From Pseudomonas sp. NFACC02 (GTDB taxonomy: Bacteria > Pseudomonadota > Gammaproteobacteria > Pseudomonadales > Pseudomonadaceae), in NCBI RefSeq assembly GCF_900110765.1, contig NZ_FOEO01000002.1, forward strand, positions 310,001 through 374,000: a DNA stretch of 64,000 nt, given 5' to 3'. Positions 26,561 to 39,948 of this stretch are shown one piece after another. A program made the translations under genes and the position numbers. Within the stretch, counting starts at the first letter, position 1; every line of letters starts with the position of its first letter. The notes beneath the pieces were generated by a model. It saw only the letters and a list, made by a program, of their open reading frames with translations, was not told the DNA's origin and ran no database searches.

Positions 26561-29278
26561 ATGGCTACTATTCACGTAGACGGCAAAGCGCTCGAAGTCG
26601 ATGGCGCAGACAACCTGTTACAGGCCTGTCTGTCGCTGGGGCTCGACATCCCTTATTTCTGCTGGCATCCAGCCCTTGGCAGTGTTGGCGCCTGTCGCCA
26701 GTGCGCCGTCAAGCAGTACACCGACGAGAACGACACCCGTGGTCGCATTGTCATGTCCTGCATGACGCCCGCCACTGACAACACCTGGATTTCCATCGAC
26801 GACGAAGAATCCAAGGCGTTCCGCGCCAGCGTCGTCGAATGGCTGATGACCAACCACCCCCACGACTGCCCGGTCTGTGAGGAAGGCGGTCACTGCCATT
26901 TGCAGGACATGACGGTGATGACCGGCCACAACGAGCGCCGGTATCGCTTCACCAAACGCACCCACCAGAATCAGGAACTGGGGCCGTTCATCGCTCACGA
27001 GATGAACCGCTGCATCGCCTGCTATCGCTGTGTGCGCTTCTATAAAGACTATGCCGGCGGCACCGACCTCGGTGTGTTCGGCGCCCACGACAACGTGTAC
27101 TTCGGGCGCGTTGAAGACGGCACGCTGGAAAGCGAGTTTTCCGGCAACCTCACCGAGGTCTGCCCGACCGGTGTGTTCACCGACAAGACGCACTCCGAAC
27201 GCTACAACCGTAAGTGGGACATGCAGTTCTCGCCGAGCATCTGTCACGGCTGCTCCAGCGGTTGCAACATCAGCCCGGGTGAGCGTTATGGCGAAATCCG
27301 CCGTATCGAGAACCGCTACAACGGGTCGGTGAACCAGTATTTCCTGTGCGACCGTGGCCGTTTCGGTTATGGCTACGTCAACCGCAAGGACCGTCCACGT
27401 CAGCCCCTGCTGGCCGAAGGCAACGTCAAGCTGAGCCTGGACGCTGCGCTGGATAAAGCCGCCGATCTGCTGCGCGGTCGCAACATCGTCGGTATCGGTT
27501 CGCCGCGTGCCAGCCTTGAAAGCAACTTCGCGCTGCGCGAACTGGTCGGTGCCGAGCATTTCTACTCGGGTATCGAAGCCGGTGAGCTTGCGCGTTTGCG
27601 CCTGATTGCACAGGTTCTGAAGGACAGCCCGCTGCCGATTCCAACCCTGCGTGAAGTCGAAGAGCACGACGCGGTGTTCATCCTCGGTGAAGACGTCACT
27701 CAGACCGCTGCACGCATGGCGCTGGGCCTGCGTCAGTCGGTGAAGAACAAAGCCGAAGACATGGCGGCTGCGATGAAAGTCCAGCCCTGGCTCGACGCGG
27801 CTGTCAAAAACATCGGCCAGCACGAGATGAACCCGCTGTTCATCGCCAGCCTGGCCGAAACCCGACTGGACGATATCGCTGAAGAGTGCGTACACGCCGC
27901 GCCCGACGATCTGGCCCGCATCGGTTTCGCCGTTGCACACGCCATCGACCCAAGCGCGCCGGCCGTCACCGGTCTGGACAGCGAAGCACTGGAACTGGCC
28001 CAACGCATCGCCGATGCACTGCTGGCCGCCAAGCGTCCACTGATCGTCTCCGGCGCCTCGCTGGGCTCCAGCGCGCTGATCGAAGCCGCCGCGAACATCG
28101 CCAAAGCCCTGAAACTGCGCGAGAAGAATGGCTCGCTGAGCCTGATCGTGCCGGAAGCCAACAGCATGGGCCTGACCCTGTTCGGTGGCGACTCGGTCGA
28201 TGACGCGCTGCACGCCGTGATCTCGGGCAAGGCCGACGCCATCGTCGTGCTGGAGAACGACCTGTTCACCCGCGTCGATGCCGCGACGGTCGAGGCTGCA
28301 TTGAAGGCCGCGAAAGTGGTGATCGTTGCCGACCACCAGAAGACCCCGACCACCGACCGTGCGCACCTCGTGCTGCCCGCCGCCAGCTTTGCGGAAGGCG
28401 ACGGTACGCTGGTCAGCCAGGAGGGCCGCGCTCAGCGTTTCTTCCAGGTCTACGATCCGACCTACCTGGATGCCAGCATCCAGATCCACGAAGGCTGGCG
28501 CTGGCTGCATGCCTTGCGCTCGACCCTGCTGAACAAGCCCGTGGACTGGACCCAACTGGATCACGTGACCGAAGCCTGTGCCGCAAGCAACCCGCAACTC
28601 GCTGGCATCGTCGGTGCAGCGCCTTCCGCTGCGTTCCGTATCAAGGGTCTGAAACTGGCTCGCGAACCGCTGCGTTACAGCGGCCGGACCGCCATGCGCG
28701 CCAACATCAGCGTGCATGAGCCACGGACATCGCAGGACCAGGACACCGCGTTCTCGTTCTCGATGGAAGGTTACTCAGGCTCCGCCGAACCTCGCTCCCA
28801 GGTGCCATTCGCCTGGTCGCCGGGCTGGAACTCGCCACAGGCGTGGAACAAGTTCCAGGACGAAGTCGGCGGTCACCTGCGTGCGGGTGATCCGGGCGTG
28901 CGCCTGATCGAAAGCAGCGGCGACAAGCTGAGCTGGTTCTCCAACGTGCCGCGCGCTTTCTCCCCTGCTCAAGGGACCTGGCAGGTCGTGCCGTTCTACC
29001 ACCTGTTCGGCAGCGACGAAACCTCGTCCAAAGCCGCGCCGGTTCAAGAGCGTATTCCGGCGGCCTACGTCGCACTGGCCAAGTCCGAAGCGGACCGCCT
29101 GGGCGTCAACGACGGTGCCATGCTCAGCCTCAACGTTGCCGGTCAGACCCTGCGTCTGCCACTGCGCATCAACGAAGAGCTGGGCGCCGGTCTGGTGGCG
29201 TTGCCATCGGGTCTGGCGGGCATTCCTCCGGCGCTGGCCGGGAAAACCGTTGAAGGTCTGCAGGAGGCAGCACAATGA
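26561..29278 (+). CDS. nuoG: NADH-quinone oxidoreductase subunit G
   Basis: Large electron-wire subunit (905 aa). The N-terminal ferredoxin domain has [15 protein letters not shown] for N1b. GGHCHLQDM supplies the His-ligated N5 site, and [10 protein letters not shown] leads to N4. CHGCSSGC near residue 228, with a distant C in [10 protein letters not shown], is the extra N7 cluster found in E. coli-type enzymes. The rest is a degenerate molybdopterin-oxidoreductase fold without a cofactor. A 136-bp spacer precedes it; the stop overlaps the nuoH start. Confidence 0.97.
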   Translation: MATIHVDGKALEVDGADNLLQACLSLGLDIPYFCWHPALGSVGACRQCAVKQYTDENDTRGRIVMSCMTPATDNTWISIDDEESKAFRASVVEWLMTNHPHDCPVCEEGGHCHLQDMTVMTGHNERRYRFTKRTHQNQELGPFIAHEMNRCIACYRCVRFYKDYAGGTDLGVFGAHDNVYFGRVEDGTLESEFSGNLTEVCPTGVFTDKTHSERYNRKWDMQFSPSICHGCSSGCNISPGERYGEIRRIENRYNGSVNQYFLCDRGRFGYGYVNRKDRPRQPLLAEGNVKLSLDAALDKAADLLRGRNIVGIGSPRASLESNFALRELVGAEHFYSGIEAGELARLRLIAQVLKDSPLPIPTLREVEEHDAVFILGEDVTQTAARMALGLRQSVKNKAEDMAAAMKVQPWLDAAVKNIGQHEMNPLFIASLAETRLDDIAEECVHAAPDDLARIGFAVAHAIDPSAPAVTGLDSEALELAQRIADALLAAKRPLIVSGASLGSSALIEAAANIAKALKLREKNGSLSLIVPEANSMGLTLFGGDSVDDALHAVISGKADAIVVLENDLFTRVDAATVEAALKAAKVVIVADHQKTPTTDRAHLVLPAASFAEGDGTLVSQEGRAQRFFQVYDPTYLDASIQIHEGWRWLHALRSTLLNKPVDWTQLDHVTEACAASNPQLAGIVGAAPSAAFRIKGLKLAREPLRYSGRTAMRANISVHEPRTSQDQDTAFSFSMEGYSGSAEPRSQVPFAWSPGWNSPQAWNKFQDEVGGHLRAGDPGVRLIESSGDKLSWFSNVPRAFSPAQGTWQVVPFYHLFGSDETSSKAAPVQERIPAAYVALAKSEADRLGVNDGAMLSLNVAGQTLRLPLRINEELGAGLVALPSGLAGIPPALAGKTVEGLQEAAQ

Positions 29279-30267
29279 CCACGTGGTTTACCCCTGAAGT
29301 GATCGACTCGATCATCGCCGTCGTGAAGGCCATCGTGGTGCTGCTCGCCGTCGTGGTCTGCGGCGCGCTGCTCAGCTTCATCGAACGTCGTCTGCTGGGC
29401 TGGTGGCAGGACCGTTACGGTCCGAACCGCGTCGGCCCGTTCGGTATGTTCCAGATCGCCGCCGACATGCTGAAGATGTTCTTCAAGGAAGACTGGAACC
29501 CTCCCTTCGTCGACAAGATGATCTTCACCCTGGCGCCGGTCGTGGCCATGAGTGCGTTGCTGATCTCGTTCTCGATCATCCCGGTCACCCAGACCTGGGT
29601 CGTCGCGGACCTGAACATCGGCCTGCTGTTCTTCTTCGCCATGGCCGGTCTGTCGGTCTACGCGGTGCTGTTCGCCGGCTGGTCGTCGAACAACAAGTAC
29701 GCCCTGCTCGGCAGCTTGCGGGCCTCGGCCCAGACCGTGTCGTACGAAGTGTTCCTGGGCCTGTCCCTGATGGGCATCATCGTTCAGGTTGGCTCGTTCA
29801 ACATGGGCGACATCGTTCAGTACCAGGCCGATCACCTGTGGTTCATCATTCCGCAGTTTTTCGGCTTCTGTACCTTCTTCATCGCTGGCGTCGCCGTGAC
29901 TCACCGTCACCCGTTCGACCAGCCGGAAGCGGAACAGGAACTGGCCGACGGTTACCACATCGAATACGCCGGCATGAAGTGGGGCATGTTCTTCGTCGGC
30001 GAGTACATCGGCATCATCCTGATCTCGGCCCTGCTGGTGACCCTGTTCTTCGGTGGCTGGCACGGTCCGTTCAACATCCTGCCGCAACTGTCGTTCATGT
30101 GGTTCGTCCTGAAAACCGCGTTCTTCATCATGCTGTTCATCCTGCTGCGCGCTTCCATCCCGCGTCCGCGTTATGACCAGGTGATGGATTTCAGCTGGAA
30201 GTTCTGCCTGCCACTGACCCTGATCAATTTGCTAGTGACCGCTGCGGTCGTCCTGGCGGCTCAGTGA
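29275..30267 (+). CDS. nuoH: NADH-quinone oxidoreductase subunit H
   Basis: Membrane subunit (330 aa) with about eight helices that forms the quinone channel and links the peripheral and membrane arms. Family motifs are [21 protein letters not shown] (first cytoplasmic loop) and the acidic loop [20 protein letters not shown]. The ATG overlaps the nuoG TGA. Confidence 0.97.
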   Translation: MTTWFTPEVIDSIIAVVKAIVVLLAVVVCGALLSFIERRLLGWWQDRYGPNRVGPFGMFQIAADMLKMFFKEDWNPPFVDKMIFTLAPVVAMSALLISFSIIPVTQTWVVADLNIGLLFFFAMAGLSVYAVLFAGWSSNNKYALLGSLRASAQTVSYEVFLGLSLMGIIVQVGSFNMGDIVQYQADHLWFIIPQFFGFCTFFIAGVAVTHRHPFDQPEAEQELADGYHIEYAGMKWGMFFVGEYIGIILISALLVTLFFGGWHGPFNILPQLSFMWFVLKTAFFIMLFILLRASIPRPRYDQVMDFSWKFCLPLTLINLLVTAAVVLAAQ

Positions 30268-30278
30268 GGATTTGACCC

Positions 30279-30827
30279 ATGTTCAAATATATTGGCGACA
30301 TCGTTAAGGGTACGGGTACCCAGCTACGCAGCCTGATCATGGTCTTCGGCCATGGCTTCCGTAAGCGCGACACCCTGCAATATCCGGAAGAAGCGGTCTA
30401 CCTGCCGCCTCGCTACCGCGGTCGTATCGTGCTGACGCGCGACCCCGACGGCGAAGAGCGCTGCGTGGCCTGCAACCTGTGCGCCGTGGCCTGCCCGGTC
30501 GGCTGCATTTCGCTGCAGAAGGCCGAGACTGAAGACGGTCGCTGGTACCCGGACTTCTTCCGCATCAACTTCTCGCGTTGCATCTTCTGCGGTCTCTGTG
30601 AAGAAGCCTGCCCGACCACCGCGATCCAGCTCACGCCGGATTTCGAAATGGCCGAGTTCAAACGTCAGGATCTGGTGTACGAGAAGGAAGATCTGCTGAT
30701 CTCCGGTCCCGGCAAGAACCCTGACTACAACTTCTACCGCGTTGCAGGTATGGCGATCGCCGGCAAGCCGAAAGGCGCTGCCCAGAACGAAGCCGAGCCC
30801 ATCAACGTCAAGAGCTTGCTGCCTTAA
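30279..30827 (+). CDS. nuoI: NADH-quinone oxidoreductase subunit I
   Basis: Ferredoxin-like subunit (182 aa) with two [4Fe-4S] clusters, N6a and N6b, that carry electrons towards N2. The motifs [12 protein letters not shown] and [12 protein letters not shown] are intact. An amphipathic N-terminal helix anchors it on the membrane. It follows nuoH by 11 bp. Confidence 0.97.
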   Translation: MFKYIGDIVKGTGTQLRSLIMVFGHGFRKRDTLQYPEEAVYLPPRYRGRIVLTRDPDGEERCVACNLCAVACPVGCISLQKAETEDGRWYPDFFRINFSRCIFCGLCEEACPTTAIQLTPDFEMAEFKRQDLVYEKEDLLISGPGKNPDYNFYRVAGMAIAGKPKGAAQNEAEPINVKSLLP

Positions 30828-30836
30828 GGAAGAAAG

Positions 30837-31337
30837 ATGGAATTCGCTTTCTATTTCGCATCCGGCATCGCTGTTGTGGCCACCCTTCGGGTGATTACCA
30901 ACACGAACCCGGTGCACGCCCTGCTCTACCTGATCATTTCGCTGATCGCCGTGGCCATGACCTTCTTCAGTCTCGGCGCACCGTTTGCCGGTGCGCTGGA
31001 AGTGATCGCCTATGCCGGCGCCATCATGGTGCTGTTCGTGTTCGTGGTGATGATGCTGAACCTGGGCCCGGCCTCGGTTCAGCAAGAACGCGCCTGGCTC
31101 AAGCCCGGCATCTGGCTGGGCCCGATCCTGTTGGGCGGCCTGCTGCTGGCCGAGCTGCTGTATGTGCTGTTCGCCAATTCCACCGGCGCCGGTATCGGTC
31201 ACACCACCGTGGATGCCAAGGCCGTGGGCATCAGCCTGTTCGGTCCGTACCTGCTGGTGGTCGAACTCGCCTCGATGCTGCTGCTCGCCGCAGCGGTGAC
31301 GGCGTTCCATGTCGGCCGCAACGAGGCGAAGGAGTAA
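30837..31337 (+). CDS. nuoJ: NADH-quinone oxidoreductase subunit J
   Basis: Membrane subunit (166 aa) with five helices. The third contains the conserved [23 protein letters not shown] stretch, whose pi-bulge helps couple quinone chemistry to proton pumping. It begins nine bases after nuoI. Confidence 0.95.
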   Translation: MEFAFYFASGIAVVATLRVITNTNPVHALLYLIISLIAVAMTFFSLGAPFAGALEVIAYAGAIMVLFVFVVMMLNLGPASVQQERAWLKPGIWLGPILLGGLLLAELLYVLFANSTGAGIGHTTVDAKAVGISLFGPYLLVVELASMLLLAAAVTAFHVGRNEAKE

Positions 31338-31341
31338 TCCC

Positions 31342-31649
31342 ATGCATGCACAAATTCCTCTGGAACACGGGCTGGCGGTTGCCGGCATCCTGTTCTGCCT
31401 CGGCCTGGCGGGCCTGTTGGTACGCCGCAACATTCTGTTCGTGTTGATGAGCCTGGAAGTGATGATGAACGCAGCCGCGCTGGCTTTCGTCGTGGCGGGT
31501 AGCCGCTGGGCGCAGCCTGACGGCCAGATCATGTTCATCCTGGTGATCAGCCTGGCCGCCGCCGAGGCCAGCATTGGCCTGGCGATCCTGCTGCAACTGT
31601 ATCGCCGCTTCCACACTCTCGATATCGACGCTGCCAGCGAGATGCGCGG

Positions 31650-31653
<4 letters not shown>
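31342..31653 (+). CDS. nuoK: NADH-quinone oxidoreductase subunit K
   Basis: Three-helix membrane subunit (103 aa), MrpC-like, with the proton-path glutamates in [11 protein letters not shown] and [13 protein letters not shown] start at ATG 31342 ([15 protein letters not shown]), seven bases after AAGGAG; longer in-frame starts run into nuoJ and lack family similarity. The stop overlaps the nuoL start. Confidence 0.96.
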
Positions 31654-33497
<1,844 letters not shown>

Positions 33498-33549
33498 TGA
33501 GTCGATCTGACATGAACCTTGCGACTTTGCGAAAGGAATTGAGCCCGTC

Positions 33550-35082
33550 ATGATTCTGCCTTGGCTAATCCTGATCCCCTTTATCGGCGGCCTGCTGTGC
33601 TGGCAAGGTGAGCGCTTCGGCCCTACCCTGCCGCGCTGGATTGCGCTGGTTACGATGTCCCTCCTGACTGTCCTGGGCCTGTGGCTGTGGAGCACCGGTA
33701 CGTACACCTACGCACCGGCGCCTGGCGTCGACCCGACCTGGGCGGTTGAATTCAAGGCCCAGTGGATCCAGCGCTTCGGCATCAGCGTTCATCTGGCGCT
33801 CGATGGCCTGTCGCTGCTGATGATCCTGCTGACCGGTCTGCTGGGTATCCTCTCGGTACTCTGCTCGTGGAAAGAGATCCAGCGTAACGTCGGCTTCTTT
33901 CACCTGAACCTGATGTGGATCCTGGGCGGTGTCGTGGGCGTGTTCCTCGCCATCGACCTGTTCATGTTCTTCTTCTTCTGGGAAATGATGCTGGTGCCGA
34001 TGTTCTTCCTCATCGCGCTCTGGGGTCACAGCTCGGCAGACGGCAAGAAAACCCGTATCTACGCCGCGACCAAGTTCTTCATCTTCACGCAGGCCAGTGG
34101 CCTGATCATGCTGGTGGCGATCCTGGGTCTGGTGCTGGTGAACTTCAATCAGACCGGTGTCATCACGTTCAGCTATGCCGACCTGCTGAAGACCAAACTG
34201 TCCCACGGCACCGAGTACGTCCTGATGCTGGGCTTCTTCATCGCCTTCGCGGTGAAGCTGCCGATCGTGCCGTTGCACTCCTGGCTGCCTGACGCTCACG
34301 CCCAGGCGCCGACCGCAGGTTCCGTGGACCTGGCGGGTATCCTGCTCAAGACCGCTGCTTATGGTCTGTTGCGTTTTGCCCTGCCGCTGTTCCCGAACGC
34401 GTCGGCGGAGTTCGCACCCATCGCGATGATTCTCGGCCTGATCGGTATCTTCTACGGCGCCTTCCTGGCTTTCGCCCAGACCGACATCAAGCGCCTGATC
34501 GCGTTTTCCAGCGTGTCGCACATGGGCTTCGTGCTGATCGGTATCTACTCCGGCAGCCAGCAGGCGCTGCAAGGCGTCGTGGTTCAGATGCTGGCGCACG
34601 GTCTGTCGGCCGCTGCACTGTTTATTCTCAGCGGCCAGCTGTACGAGCGTCTGCACACCCGTGACATGCGCCAGATGGGCGGCCTGTGGAACAAGATCGC
34701 TTACCTGCCGGCCATCAGCCTCTTCTTCGCCGCCGCCTCTCTGGGTCTGCCGGGCACCGGCAACTTCGTCGGTGAGTTCCTGATCCTGATCGGGACCTTC
34801 GTCAGCGCACCGTGGATCACCGCCATCGCCACCTCCGGTCTGGTGTTCGGCTCGGTCTACTCGCTGATCATGATCCACCGCGCCTACTTCGGCCCTGCAA
34901 AGACCGAAGAGATTCTCAAGGGCATGGATGGACGGGAATTGATCATGGTGCTGGGCCTGGCCGTGTTGCTGGTCCTGCTGGGTATCTACCCGCAGCCGGT
35001 CCTCGACACTTCCTCGGCGACCATGCATGGCGTGCAGCAATGGCTCGGCACTGCCTTCACTCAACTCGCTTCGGCCCGGTAA
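33550..35082 (+). CDS. nuoM: NADH-quinone oxidoreductase subunit M
   Basis: Antiporter-like subunit (510 aa) with about 14 helices. Hallmarks are [15 protein letters not shown] (helix-5 glutamate), [22 protein letters not shown] and [21 protein letters not shown]. It begins 52 bp after nuoL and ends seven bases before nuoN. Confidence 0.97.
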   Translation: MILPWLILIPFIGGLLCWQGERFGPTLPRWIALVTMSLLTVLGLWLWSTGTYTYAPAPGVDPTWAVEFKAQWIQRFGISVHLALDGLSLLMILLTGLLGILSVLCSWKEIQRNVGFFHLNLMWILGGVVGVFLAIDLFMFFFFWEMMLVPMFFLIALWGHSSADGKKTRIYAATKFFIFTQASGLIMLVAILGLVLVNFNQTGVITFSYADLLKTKLSHGTEYVLMLGFFIAFAVKLPIVPLHSWLPDAHAQAPTAGSVDLAGILLKTAAYGLLRFALPLFPNASAEFAPIAMILGLIGIFYGAFLAFAQTDIKRLIAFSSVSHMGFVLIGIYSGSQQALQGVVVQMLAHGLSAAALFILSGQLYERLHTRDMRQMGGLWNKIAYLPAISLFFAAASLGLPGTGNFVGEFLILIGTFVSAPWITAIATSGLVFGSVYSLIMIHRAYFGPAKTEEILKGMDGRELIMVLGLAVLLVLLGIYPQPVLDTSSATMHGVQQWLGTAFTQLASAR

Positions 35083-35089
35083 GAGCGCT

Positions 35090-36547
35090 ATGGACCTGAC
35101 GATTCAACACTTTATTGCGCTGGCGCCGCTGCTGATTACCAGCATCACCGTTGTGGTGGTGATGCTGGGCATCGCATGGCGTCGCAACCACTCGCAATCG
35201 TTCCTGCTGACCGTGGCAGGACTCAACCTGGCCCTGCTGTCGATTTACCCGGCCCTCAAGGTCGCGCCGCTGGTGGTCACGCCGCTGCTGCAGATCGACA
35301 GCTTTGCCCTGCTGTACATCGGCATCATCCTGGTCTCGACCCTGGCCTGCGTGACCCTGGCTCACGCCTACATGGGTGAAGGCAAGGCAGGTTATCCGGG
35401 CAACCGCGAAGAGCTTTATCTGCTGATCCTGATGGCCGCTGCCGGCGGCATGGTGCTGGTCGCCGCGCAACACCTGGCGAGCCTGTTCATCGGTCTGGAA
35501 CTGCTGTCGGTGCCCGTCTACGGCCTGGTCGCTTATGCCTTCTTCAACAAGCGTTCACTGGAAGCCGGTATCAAGTACATGGTGCTGTCGGCGGCAGGGT
35601 CTGCGTTCCTGCTGTTCGGCATGGCGCTGCTGTACGCCGAAGCAGGCAGCCTGGGCTTCAGCGAGATCGGCAAGGCCATCGCCGCCACCGGCATGCCAAG
35701 CCCGATCGCCAGCCTGGGTCTGGGCATGATGTTGATCGGTCTGGGCTTCAAACTGTCGCTGGTCCCGTTCCACCTGTGGACCCCGGACGTTTACGAAGGC
35801 GCCCCTGCCCCGGTGGCAGCTTTCCTGGCGACCGCCAGCAAGGTTGCGGTGTTCGGTGTGCTGGTGCGCCTGTTTCAGATCTCCCCGGCGGCCACCAGCG
35901 GTGTGCTGACGGACGTGATGTCTGTCATCGCCGTCGCATCGATCCTGATCGGTAACCTGTTGGCACTGACTCAGAACAACCTCAAGCGTCTGTTGGGTTA
36001 TTCGTCCATCGCCCACTTCGGTTACCTGATGATCGCGATGGTCGCCAGCAAAGGTCTGGCAGTTGAAGCGATCAGCGTGTACCTGGTGACCTACGTGCTG
36101 ACCAGCCTGGGTGCTTTCGGTGTAATCACCCTGATGTCGTCGCCGTACAGCGGTCGCGACGCCGATGCGATGTTCGAATACCGTGGCTTGTTCTGGCGTC
36201 GTCCGTACCTGACGGCGGTGCTGACCGTGATGATGCTGTCGCTGGCGGGTATTCCTCTGACGACGGGCTTTATCGGTAAGTTCTACATCATTGCAACCGG
36301 TGTCGAGGCGCACTTGTGGTGGCTGACCGGTTCGCTGGTGATCGGCAGTGCGATCGGTGTGTTCTATTACCTGCGGGTGATGGTGACGCTGTATCTGCAG
36401 GACTCGAAGATTCAGCGCCACGATGCGCCGTTCAATTGGGCGCAGCGTGCCGGTGGTGTGATGCTGTTGGGGATTACGCTGTTGGCGTTCTTCCTGGGTG
36501 TGTACCCGCAGCCGTTGCTGTCGCTGGTGCAACACGCCGGGCTTTGA
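35090..36547 (+). CDS. nuoN: NADH-quinone oxidoreductase subunit N
   Basis: Third antiporter-like pump subunit (485 aa). It has the conserved helix-5 glutamate in [18 protein letters not shown], then [22 protein letters not shown] and [20 protein letters not shown]. The start at ATG 35090 ([15 protein letters not shown]) follows the nuoM stop; an upstream in-frame ATG lies inside nuoM. Last gene of the operon. Confidence 0.97.
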   Translation: MDLTIQHFIALAPLLITSITVVVVMLGIAWRRNHSQSFLLTVAGLNLALLSIYPALKVAPLVVTPLLQIDSFALLYIGIILVSTLACVTLAHAYMGEGKAGYPGNREELYLLILMAAAGGMVLVAAQHLASLFIGLELLSVPVYGLVAYAFFNKRSLEAGIKYMVLSAAGSAFLLFGMALLYAEAGSLGFSEIGKAIAATGMPSPIASLGLGMMLIGLGFKLSLVPFHLWTPDVYEGAPAPVAAFLATASKVAVFGVLVRLFQISPAATSGVLTDVMSVIAVASILIGNLLALTQNNLKRLLGYSSIAHFGYLMIAMVASKGLAVEAISVYLVTYVLTSLGAFGVITLMSSPYSGRDADAMFEYRGLFWRRPYLTAVLTVMMLSLAGIPLTTGFIGKFYIIATGVEAHLWWLTGSLVIGSAIGVFYYLRVMVTLYLQDSKIQRHDAPFNWAQRAGGVMLLGITLLAFFLGVYPQPLLSLVQHAGL

Positions 36548-36566
36548 GGGTTCGGTGAGGTAGAAG

Positions 36567-36594
36567 AAACCCTGCTTTTGAGCAGGGTTTTTTT
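36567..36594 (+). terminator. Rho-independent terminator of the nuo operon
   Basis: AAACCCTGC-TTTT-GAGCAGGGTT followed by seven T, 20 bp after nuoN. Confidence 0.9.
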
Positions 36595-36654
36595 ATGGCT
36601 GGTATCCGGGTGATCTGGATTTAGGATGACACTGGGTTTGTAGGCGCATCCGTT

Positions 36655-36970
36655 GTCGATGGTGGTGCTGATGGGTTCTGGCTAACGCCAGACCTGTTTC
36701 GCCTTCGGCGAGTTACTTTTTCAAGAGCCAAAAAGTAACCAAAAGGCCCTGCTCCAGGTTGGGCCCGACTTCGTCGGGTTCCTTCACTTCGGCGACGCTC
36801 CGTGGGCCCGCTGCCATCGGCCATCCATGGCCGGGGGCAGCTCTCGCGGCATCCATGCCGCTCGGCCCACTGCGCGACGCCTGCGTTCAGCCTGCACCCA
36901 AGTCGCGTTTTGTGGTGTCTGGACTTTCGCGGTGAAAGATCAAGATCAAGATCAAGATCAAGATCAAGAT
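36655..36970 (+). repeat. Large interspersed repeat, copy A
   Basis: This roughly 315-bp noncoding element recurs in inverted orientation at 39949-40185. Shared blocks are TGTTTCGCCTTCGGCGAGTTACT, CTTCGTCGGGTT, CGACGCCTGCGTTCAGCCTGCACCCA and GTCGCGTTTTGTGGTGTCTG. Copy A carries an extra 82-bp unit (36792-36873) bounded by GCGACGC direct repeats. It ends in a hexanucleotide array next to TTCGCGGTGAAAG. Confidence 0.75.
36936..36970 (+). repeat. Hexanucleotide microsatellite (AAGATC)n
   Basis: Five full perfect copies plus five bases of a sixth, at the chemoreceptor-facing end of repeat copy A. Confidence 0.95.
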
Positions 36971-37238
36971 TGGAGGCGCCGCCGCGCTTCGCTATCTCAT
37001 GACCGATAAAAAGCCCCTGTGGGAGACGTCGGAGGTTACGACGGCAGCGAATGCGATGTGTCATTCACCCTTAATATTTCTCTCCTCCACCGATTGTCTG
37101 CAACCTTCTGAATCCCCCTCACCTTCCAGCGTCTGCGGTCGATATGTTGTAGGTAGCCGTGGACGTCTGTTCTAAAAATCCAGCCACGCACTTTTTTGTT
37201 TCTGCCTTCCAACACTGATAGAACCAGCGGAATATTTC

Positions 37239-39182
37239 ATGAATATCAAACAGAAGCTGACGTGGGCGTTTGCGGCCATCGCGTGTCTCCCGGTTATCGT
37301 GGTGGCGGTGCTTGTCGTGCTGAACGTACGGGCAGCGGCCGAGGCCGACTTCGTGGACAGCAGTGGTCGCGAGATTCGTCAGATCGATAACGGCATGAAG
37401 CAGTTTTTCGACGGGATCAGCCAGAACGTCGAGTACATCGCGAAGGACCCGCGCGTCGTCGCTGGCAAGGATTTGAAGAACTACTCAGGGGCTGACGCGG
37501 CTCAGATTCCGCTGACTGAAAACAACCGTGCATTTCTTGAGATGTTCGAGGGCTTCGCCAAGACCCACCCGAGCACGGCGTATCTTTCGCTTGGCTTGAC
37601 GGACGGCGGTTACGCGAGCTGGCCGGACGACGCCAAGCTCACCCAGTACGACCCGCGGCAGCGTCCCTGGTATCAGGCAGCGATCGCCGCACCGGGCACT
37701 ACCGTGCGTACCGGGGCTTATTACTGGGCCCCCGATGACGTCTCGCTGATTGGGACCGTTCGTACCGTGACCGACGCGACCGGGAAGCTGGTGGGCGTGG
37801 TCGGTCTGGACGTCTCGCTCAAACAACTGACGGAGCTGGTCAAGGACATCAAGCTGGGCAACAGCGGCTACCTCATGCTGGTCGAGGCCAACGGCAACGT
37901 GCTCGTGGACCCGAGCAACGCTCAGCATAACTTCAAACCAATGGCCGATCTTGGCGCCAACTACGCCGAACTGGCGCAGCGCGGCGACGGCCCTGCTCAG
38001 GTCGAGATCGATGGCAAGGTCTACATGGCCAACGTCATCAGTTCCAAAGGTCTGGGCTGGCGTTTCATCGGTCTGATCGAGCGCGATGAGGTCATGGCCA
38101 AAGCCTCGAACCTGACCTGGTTGATTGCCGCCATTGCCGCCGCCCTCGCGGTAATCTTCGCCGTGGTCGGCGCCAGCTTCGCGGGCGTGATCGTGCGACC
38201 GATTCGTGGGGTTGCCGATGGTTTGCAGGAGATTGCCGAGGGCGAAGGCGATCTCACCCGGCAACTCAAGGTGCAGGGCAAGGACGAAACCGCCACGTTA
38301 GCCGGGTGGTTCAACCAGTTCCTCGGGATGATTGCGCAACTGGTGCAACGGATCAGCAGCGCGTCCACCGATTTGCAGGAAGCGGCGGCCGACACCCATC
38401 AGGTTGCGAGAAACATGGACGAAGTCGCCGGCCGCCAGCGTGAGGCGGTAGAGCTGGTCAGCACTGCGTTCAACGAGATGGTCGCCACCGCGAACGAAGT
38501 CGCGCGCTCCTGCAGCGAGGCGGCGTCCAGCGCGGATTCGGGTTACCGCGACGTGTCCGACGGTCAGCAGCACATCAGCGAAGCCACGGGCAGCGTGCTG
38601 AAACTGAGCCAGGAACTGCAGCAGTCAACGGAAACCATGCAGTTGCTGGAACAGGACAGCAAGAACATCAACAGCATCCTCGACACCATCCGCTCCATCG
38701 CCGAGCAGACCAACCTCCTGGCGCTCAACGCCGCCATCGAAGCGGCGCGGGCCGGTGATCAAGGTCGTGGCTTTGCCGTGGTTGCCGATGAAGTGCGAGC
38801 CCTGGCTCGACGCACCGCCGACTCGACAGGCGAAATTGGCAATCTGCTGGGCAACCTCGGACGGCGTACCCTGGAGGTGACGCAGCAGATGCAGGGCAGC
38901 CTGCAGGTGTCGCAAAACAGCGTCGAGTGCATACAGCAGGCGCGGGACAGCTTCGACAAAATTCGCACGTCGGTCGATTCCATCCGCGATCAGAACACCC
39001 AGATCGCCACGGCAGCAGAAGAGCAGCATCAGGTGGCAGAAGAGATCAACCGCCACATCGCACAGATTCATGCCGATGCGCAGTTGGTGGAAGAATTCGC
39101 ACACTCGGCACAGTCCGGCTCGGGGCGCCTGACGGACATCTCAAGTCAACTCAAAGGCCTGGTGGGACGCTTCAAGTTTTGA
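37239..39182 (+). CDS. Methyl-accepting chemotaxis protein with dCache sensor
   Basis: Chemoreceptor (647 aa). TM1 is at about 10-30, the periplasmic double Cache domain at about 35-285, TM2 at about 287-310, then HAMP and a long signalling coiled coil with the conserved hairpin tip [20 protein letters not shown]. The amino-acid-binding dCache motif is complete: Y137, R142, W144, Y145 and D191 match PctA Y121, R126, W128, Y129 and D173. An amino-acid-type ligand is therefore likely. No CheR-binding pentapeptide is present at the C terminus (LVGRFKF). It is flanked on both sides by inverted copies of an interspersed repeat. Confidence 0.92.
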   Translation: MNIKQKLTWAFAAIACLPVIVVAVLVVLNVRAAAEADFVDSSGREIRQIDNGMKQFFDGISQNVEYIAKDPRVVAGKDLKNYSGADAAQIPLTENNRAFLEMFEGFAKTHPSTAYLSLGLTDGGYASWPDDAKLTQYDPRQRPWYQAAIAAPGTTVRTGAYYWAPDDVSLIGTVRTVTDATGKLVGVVGLDVSLKQLTELVKDIKLGNSGYLMLVEANGNVLVDPSNAQHNFKPMADLGANYAELAQRGDGPAQVEIDGKVYMANVISSKGLGWRFIGLIERDEVMAKASNLTWLIAAIAAALAVIFAVVGASFAGVIVRPIRGVADGLQEIAEGEGDLTRQLKVQGKDETATLAGWFNQFLGMIAQLVQRISSASTDLQEAAADTHQVARNMDEVAGRQREAVELVSTAFNEMVATANEVARSCSEAASSADSGYRDVSDGQQHISEATGSVLKLSQELQQSTETMQLLEQDSKNINSILDTIRSIAEQTNLLALNAAIEAARAGDQGRGFAVVADEVRALARRTADSTGEIGNLLGNLGRRTLEVTQQMQGSLQVSQNSVECIQQARDSFDKIRTSVDSIRDQNTQIATAAEEQHQVAEEINRHIAQIHADAQLVEEFAHSAQSGSGRLTDISSQLKGLVGRFKF

Positions 39183-39265
39183 CGGCGTCTGCCTGATGCC
39201 ACGGAGGGCTGCAGCGGCTTATTACCAGGAGAAGGGCTCACGCAGAGCCCTTCATATGAGCGTGA

Positions 39266-39514
39266 TCAGCTTTTTTTCTGAGGGGGCGAGGCTTGCGAAA
39301 TGGACCTGTGCCATAGCACGTTACTCACGCCCGAACGCTCCGCCGCTTCCACGATGGACGGATAACTTCCCTGCCACGTGCCCACGACATTCCCCAATGC
39401 TGCGCCCGAATGAAGCAGCGCGTAATAGACGGCATCGTGCCCGCAGAGCTGATCTTCCTGGCATTCCAGCACGCGTTGAATGCCTAAAAAACGATAACAA
39501 ATCGTGAAGCCCAT
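39266..39514 (-). CDS. Small Pseudomonas-type hypothetical protein
   Basis: 82-aa soluble protein with no signal peptide or membrane segment and three cysteines. A GGGGG Shine-Dalgarno-like run lies seven bases before the ATG. The pattern (FTICYRFLGIQRVLEC, then DAVYYALLHSGAA, ending GVSNVLWHRS) resembles small unannotated proteins common in Pseudomonas, but I cannot name the family. It is convergent with the chemoreceptor gene, with a GAAGGGCTC/GAGCCCTTC hairpin (39231-39253) between them. Confidence 0.6.
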   Translation of the reverse strand: MGFTICYRFLGIQRVLECQEDQLCGHDAVYYALLHSGAALGNVVGTWQGSYPSIVEAAERSGVSNVLWHRSISQASPPQKKS

Positions 39515-39699
39515 GAAGCACCCCCATCGACACTAATCCATTGTGCAGGGCGATCATAATCCTTGCCCTCGACCACCGCTGTGGCGGGCCGCTCATATTT
39601 AGTGACTTTCCGGGCCACCGAGTTGAGGTCAGAGACACACGGTTTGAATCCACGCACTGCCTAGTAATCCTGCGGCTGGCGCCCTGCGTCAAAGAAGGG

Positions 39700-39748
39700 G
39701 CGACGCAGAGCGTTCACAGCGGTGTTACCACGCGGAGCGTGGGAACCA
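39700..39748. repeat. Half copy of the CGCGGAGCGTGGGAAC repeat
   Basis: GACGCAGAGCG, a short spacer, then CCACGCGGAGCGTGGGAAC; corresponds to the right half of the inverted repeat at 55949-56052. Confidence 0.6.
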
Positions 39749-39795
39749 TCAAGCAATCAACTGCGGAAGCAGAACTGTCAGATGGACGCGGTCTC

Positions 39796-39929
39796 TGTAG
39801 GAGCGTGGCTTGTCCCGCGATCTGGCGCGCAGCGGCAGCAAACGAGGCGACTCGGCTGTACCAGACACTCCGCATGCGCCGGTTTTGCTGCCGGTCCCCG
39901 GCAGATCGCGGGACAAGCCGCGCTCCTAC
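39796..39929. repeat. REP inverted pair (GTAGGAGCG family)
   Basis: GTAGGAGCGTGGCTTGTCCC at the left and its near-complement GGGACAAGCCGCGCTCCTAC at the right. An inner GGCAGCAAA / TTTTGCTGCC stem makes a foldback of about 134 bp. Confidence 0.8.
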
Positions 39930-39948
39930 GCCTTCGGCAGAATCAAAA

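Larger units (their letters stand above)
36548..37238. other. Region between nuoN and the dCache chemoreceptor gene
   Basis: This 691 bp holds the nuo terminator, repeat copy A with its hexamer array (listed separately) and about 270 bp of upstream sequence for the chemoreceptor gene. Short ORFs crossing the hexamer array encode only DQDQDQ or DLDLDL runs and are not credible genes. I see no sigma-28-type promoter. Confidence 0.5.

Noticed and set aside
26618..28717. Long open frame opposite nuoG
   Set aside because: Antisense shadow; composition typical of reversed codons, and nuoG is intact with all Fe-S motifs.
36621..37064. Small ORFs reading through the AAGATC array as DLDLDL or DQDQDQ
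   Set aside because: They lie inside an interspersed repeat that is not conserved in frame between copies A and B.
39590..39680. Possible tRNA (GGTTTGAATCC T-arm-like sequence)
   Set aside because: No acceptor stem or anticodon arm can be folded around it.
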